Shown: positions 61,814-64,000 of the stretch, piece by piece | Numbering within the stretch: position 1 is the first letter of the stretch | How the letters are laid out: the number at the start of each line of letters is the position of its first letter | NCBI GenBank assembly: GCA_011503125.2 | Contig: WWBZ02000033.1 | Coordinates: forward strand, 3,410,001 to 3,474,000 | Source: Botryosphaeria dothidea | Taxonomy: Eukaryota; Ascomycota; Dothideomycetes; Botryosphaeriales; Botryosphaeriaceae | Reading direction: 5' to 3' | DNA length: 64,000 nt | Notes under the pieces: model-generated | Databases searched by the model: none | Told to the model about the DNA's origin: nothing | Seen by the model: the letters and a program-made list of their open reading frames with translations, nothing else | Position numbers and translations under genes: made by a program

Positions 61814-63885
61814 ATGCAGGTGCTGAGCTGCCACGCTTGTCTCCGGCACTGCCTGCGCGCTGTTACCCGTCGCACCCCGCTCGCGTCGCCGAATGCCCTT
61901 GTCCGCCGCGCCCATCTGCAGCGAACGCCGAGCCGAGCTCTTGTGCTTGCGCTGGCGAACCGCCGCAACTATTCGACTTCGATAGAACGCAAATTCGATG
62001 CATTTGGCGAAGTTGCTGAACGAGAACCGACCAAGGAATATTATCAGAGCGGTGCCTTCAAGCGCCGGAGAGTGGTGCCATATCACAAGTCGAAGTTGGC
62101 GCGTAAAATCAATGAGACTGTCAAGAAGAAACTCACAGACCCGGGACTCGCCGCTCTCACGCCTGCGACAAAAGCACAGCTGAAAAAGGAGCTGCAATGG
62201 CTCGGAGGAGACCCGTTACAACTGGCTGAGAGCGTCAGGAGGAAGCTGTCGAAGGGCGAAGAACAAAAGACTGTGGATCTTGTACGCTTCGCGAGCAAGG
62301 ACATGGATTGCGTAGTCAGCTGGAACCACTTGATAGACCATTTCATGTCGAAAGGCCAGGTCAATCAATCTCTGAAGTTGTACAATGAGGTACGACAAGC
62401 CAAGACTCGCGTGTGCTGCATTCACTGACCCTACCTCTTCGCATCCAGATGAAGAAACGAGCACAGAAGCCTGATTCCTACACCTACATGATCGTTTTGC
62501 GAGGTCTCGGGAACAATGCGAATCACAGCCCCAGCGTCGGACACGCCCTCGCCGTCTACCATTCCATGTCTGCGCCCAACTCGCAAGTTCCACCATCGAC
62601 GATGCATGCGAACGCGGCATTGAGAGTCTGCGCGAGGGCCAATAACATGGATGCTCTATGGGGCATCGCGACCAAACTGCCAGAGAGGGGACCAGGGGCT
62701 GCTGATGCCCTCACCTACACCACTATTTTGCAGGCCATGAAGCGCGAAGCACTTCTGTGTCCGGATGGCATATCAACTGCGGAAACCGCGCACAAGCGAG
62801 AAGCGGCCATCATCGATGGAAGAAGGATATGGGAGGATATTGTTAACAAATGGCGCGCTGGAAACATGATCATCGACGAACAGCTGGCGTGCGCGATGGG
62901 AGAGCTTCTCCTAATCGGACAACGACCCCGGGACTGGGACGACGTTTTATCTCTTTTCGAACAGACCATGGACATCCCGAGACTGGTACCGATTCTTGGC
63001 ACCTTTCCGAGACCACCACTTCGCCTCCCAGACACGCCGATAAAGATGAAGAAAGAGGACTTCGCTCCTGTGGACCTCACCGATGATATGCGTCGTGGTG
63101 GCGAATTCAATCCGGTCAAGCTCGTGAGACCAGTCGGAGGTGGTCGCCGGAACATGGCTTTTGCAAAGCCTGGCAACCACACATTGTCTCTCATCTTGGA
63201 GGCGTGTTTGAAACTGACCTCCAAGAGGGCTGCTCAGGATTACTGGGCTCTTCTCTCCGCTCCTGACAGCTGGGGAATCGTGCCCGACGAGAGCAACCTC
63301 CACATGTATCTGCGAATGCTGCGTCAAGCCCGCGCCTCTGCATCCGTAGTTGACTTTCTGAAGATCGAGTTCGAAAACGGTAGCTTGAGGCCGAAGGCGA
63401 AAACGTTCAGGATAGCAATGAGTTCATGTGTAAGGGACAAGAACAACCCTAACGTGTTCGCCAACGCAAATGCCATCCTGGACATGATGGCCAATACCCT
63501 TGCTGACGCGGATCCGCGCACTCTGTCGATGTACGCGAGGTTGTTGGTTACTTTGCCTCGCCCAGAAGACGTGTTGGATGGACTAGAACGACTGGGGCCT
63601 CAAATGATCAATATCAAGGAGATGCTCGCCAGAAGTGGAGCCGCAGCTTTGGAAAGTCCGGACAGACAAGCCGCGACCGAATTCATGAGGGGCCTGAAGG
63701 CATGCTACGACCGCCTGCTCAACAAGTCCGAGGTGCCGCGAGAGCGCTTCCCGGAGCTTCAGGTCAGGAAGAGCAAGATCGACGCTTATTTCGCGAGGCA
63801 GGAGAGGAAGGAGAAAATGCAGCGGGGTGGGGATGTGAGGCATCCGGAACTAAATCCATCTCGTCGCGGGGAAAAAGCCGAGTAG
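61814..63885 (+). CDS. Mitochondrial pentatricopeptide-repeat (PPR) protein
   Basis: Exons 61814-62389 and 62449-63885 give 670 aa. The intron is GTACGA...CCAG with branch CACTGAC. The start MQVLSCHACLRHCLRAVTRR, with a further Arg-rich stretch to RNYSTS (about residue 56), is a mitochondrial presequence. PPR helix pairs are visible: SWNHLIDHFMSKGQVNQSLK, LYNEMKKRAQKPDSYTYMIV, TMHANAALRVCARANNMDAL, ADALTYTTILQAMKREAL, and later NHTLSLILEACLKLTSKRAA and SNLHMYLRMLRQARASASVV. The C-terminus is Lys/Arg-rich (RQERKEKMQRGG). Fungal PPR proteins of this size act in mitochondrial RNA stability, rRNA processing or translation. Resemblance to Ccm1-type factors is possible, but I cannot fix the target. 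Confidence 0.87.
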
Positions 63886-64000
63886 GGGAAACGTTGATGG
63901 AGGGGATTAAGAGCATGGGATTGTACGGGATAGGAAGAGGCAATGAAGACTTGAAGAATACGAGGGCGACTGAAGGTCTTCTCGAAGTTGAATCGTCAGA

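Overview
The window is nuclear DNA of a filamentous ascomycete (Pezizomycotina). Dothideomycetes-like is my best guess, at low confidence. Genes carry many short introns (about 44-110 nt) with GTAAGT-type donors, CTAAC/CTGAC branch sites and CAG/TAG acceptors. Several families are fungal: Con7 C2H2 factor, WC-2-like PAS-GATA protein, hybrid histidine kinase, Erg25, Ilv2, Thi20 and Dbp2. Gene models were joined by hand from reading frame, splice signals and family knowledge; each joined model closes in frame.

0-15.4 kb: a partial unknown gene (-), ERG25 sterol C-4 methyl oxidase (-) with a start codon split by an intron, an ABM-fold protein (-), a large acidic nuclear-type protein (+), a hybrid histidine kinase (-) head-to-head with a short white-collar-2-like PAS-GATA gene (+), and a coiled-coil protein (+). 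15.9-19.7 kb: a decayed NLR/STAND immune-receptor-like gene (-) with esterase, NACHT and probable ankyrin-type parts, broken by in-frame nonsense codons that are mostly RIP-like.

20.4-44.8 kb is housekeeping-rich: GDT1 (-) divergent from a telobox Myb gene (+) that itself carries TTAGGG motifs in its promoter and first intron; an unknown protein (-); a secreted NucA/NucB-type nuclease (+); tRNA-Glu(CUC) with an intron (+); TRAPPC12-like (-) divergent from ILV2 (+); a small membrane ORF (-); RAD9 (-) divergent from an F-box/LRR-like gene (+); THI20 (+); DBP2 (+) with an unusually long intron between helicase motifs V and VI.

44.8-64 kb: a 10.3-kb gene-free stretch, then CON7 (+), a 5-kb gene-free stretch, and a mitochondrial PPR protein (+). 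CON7 sits alone in about 17 kb, which suggests a large regulatory or untranslated domain around it.

Most likely to repay attention: telomere-type repeats inside the telobox gene (possible autoregulation), the DBP2 long intron and alternative 3' end, the isolated CON7 locus with a stop-free 66-nt candidate exitron, and the RIP-like NLR relic.
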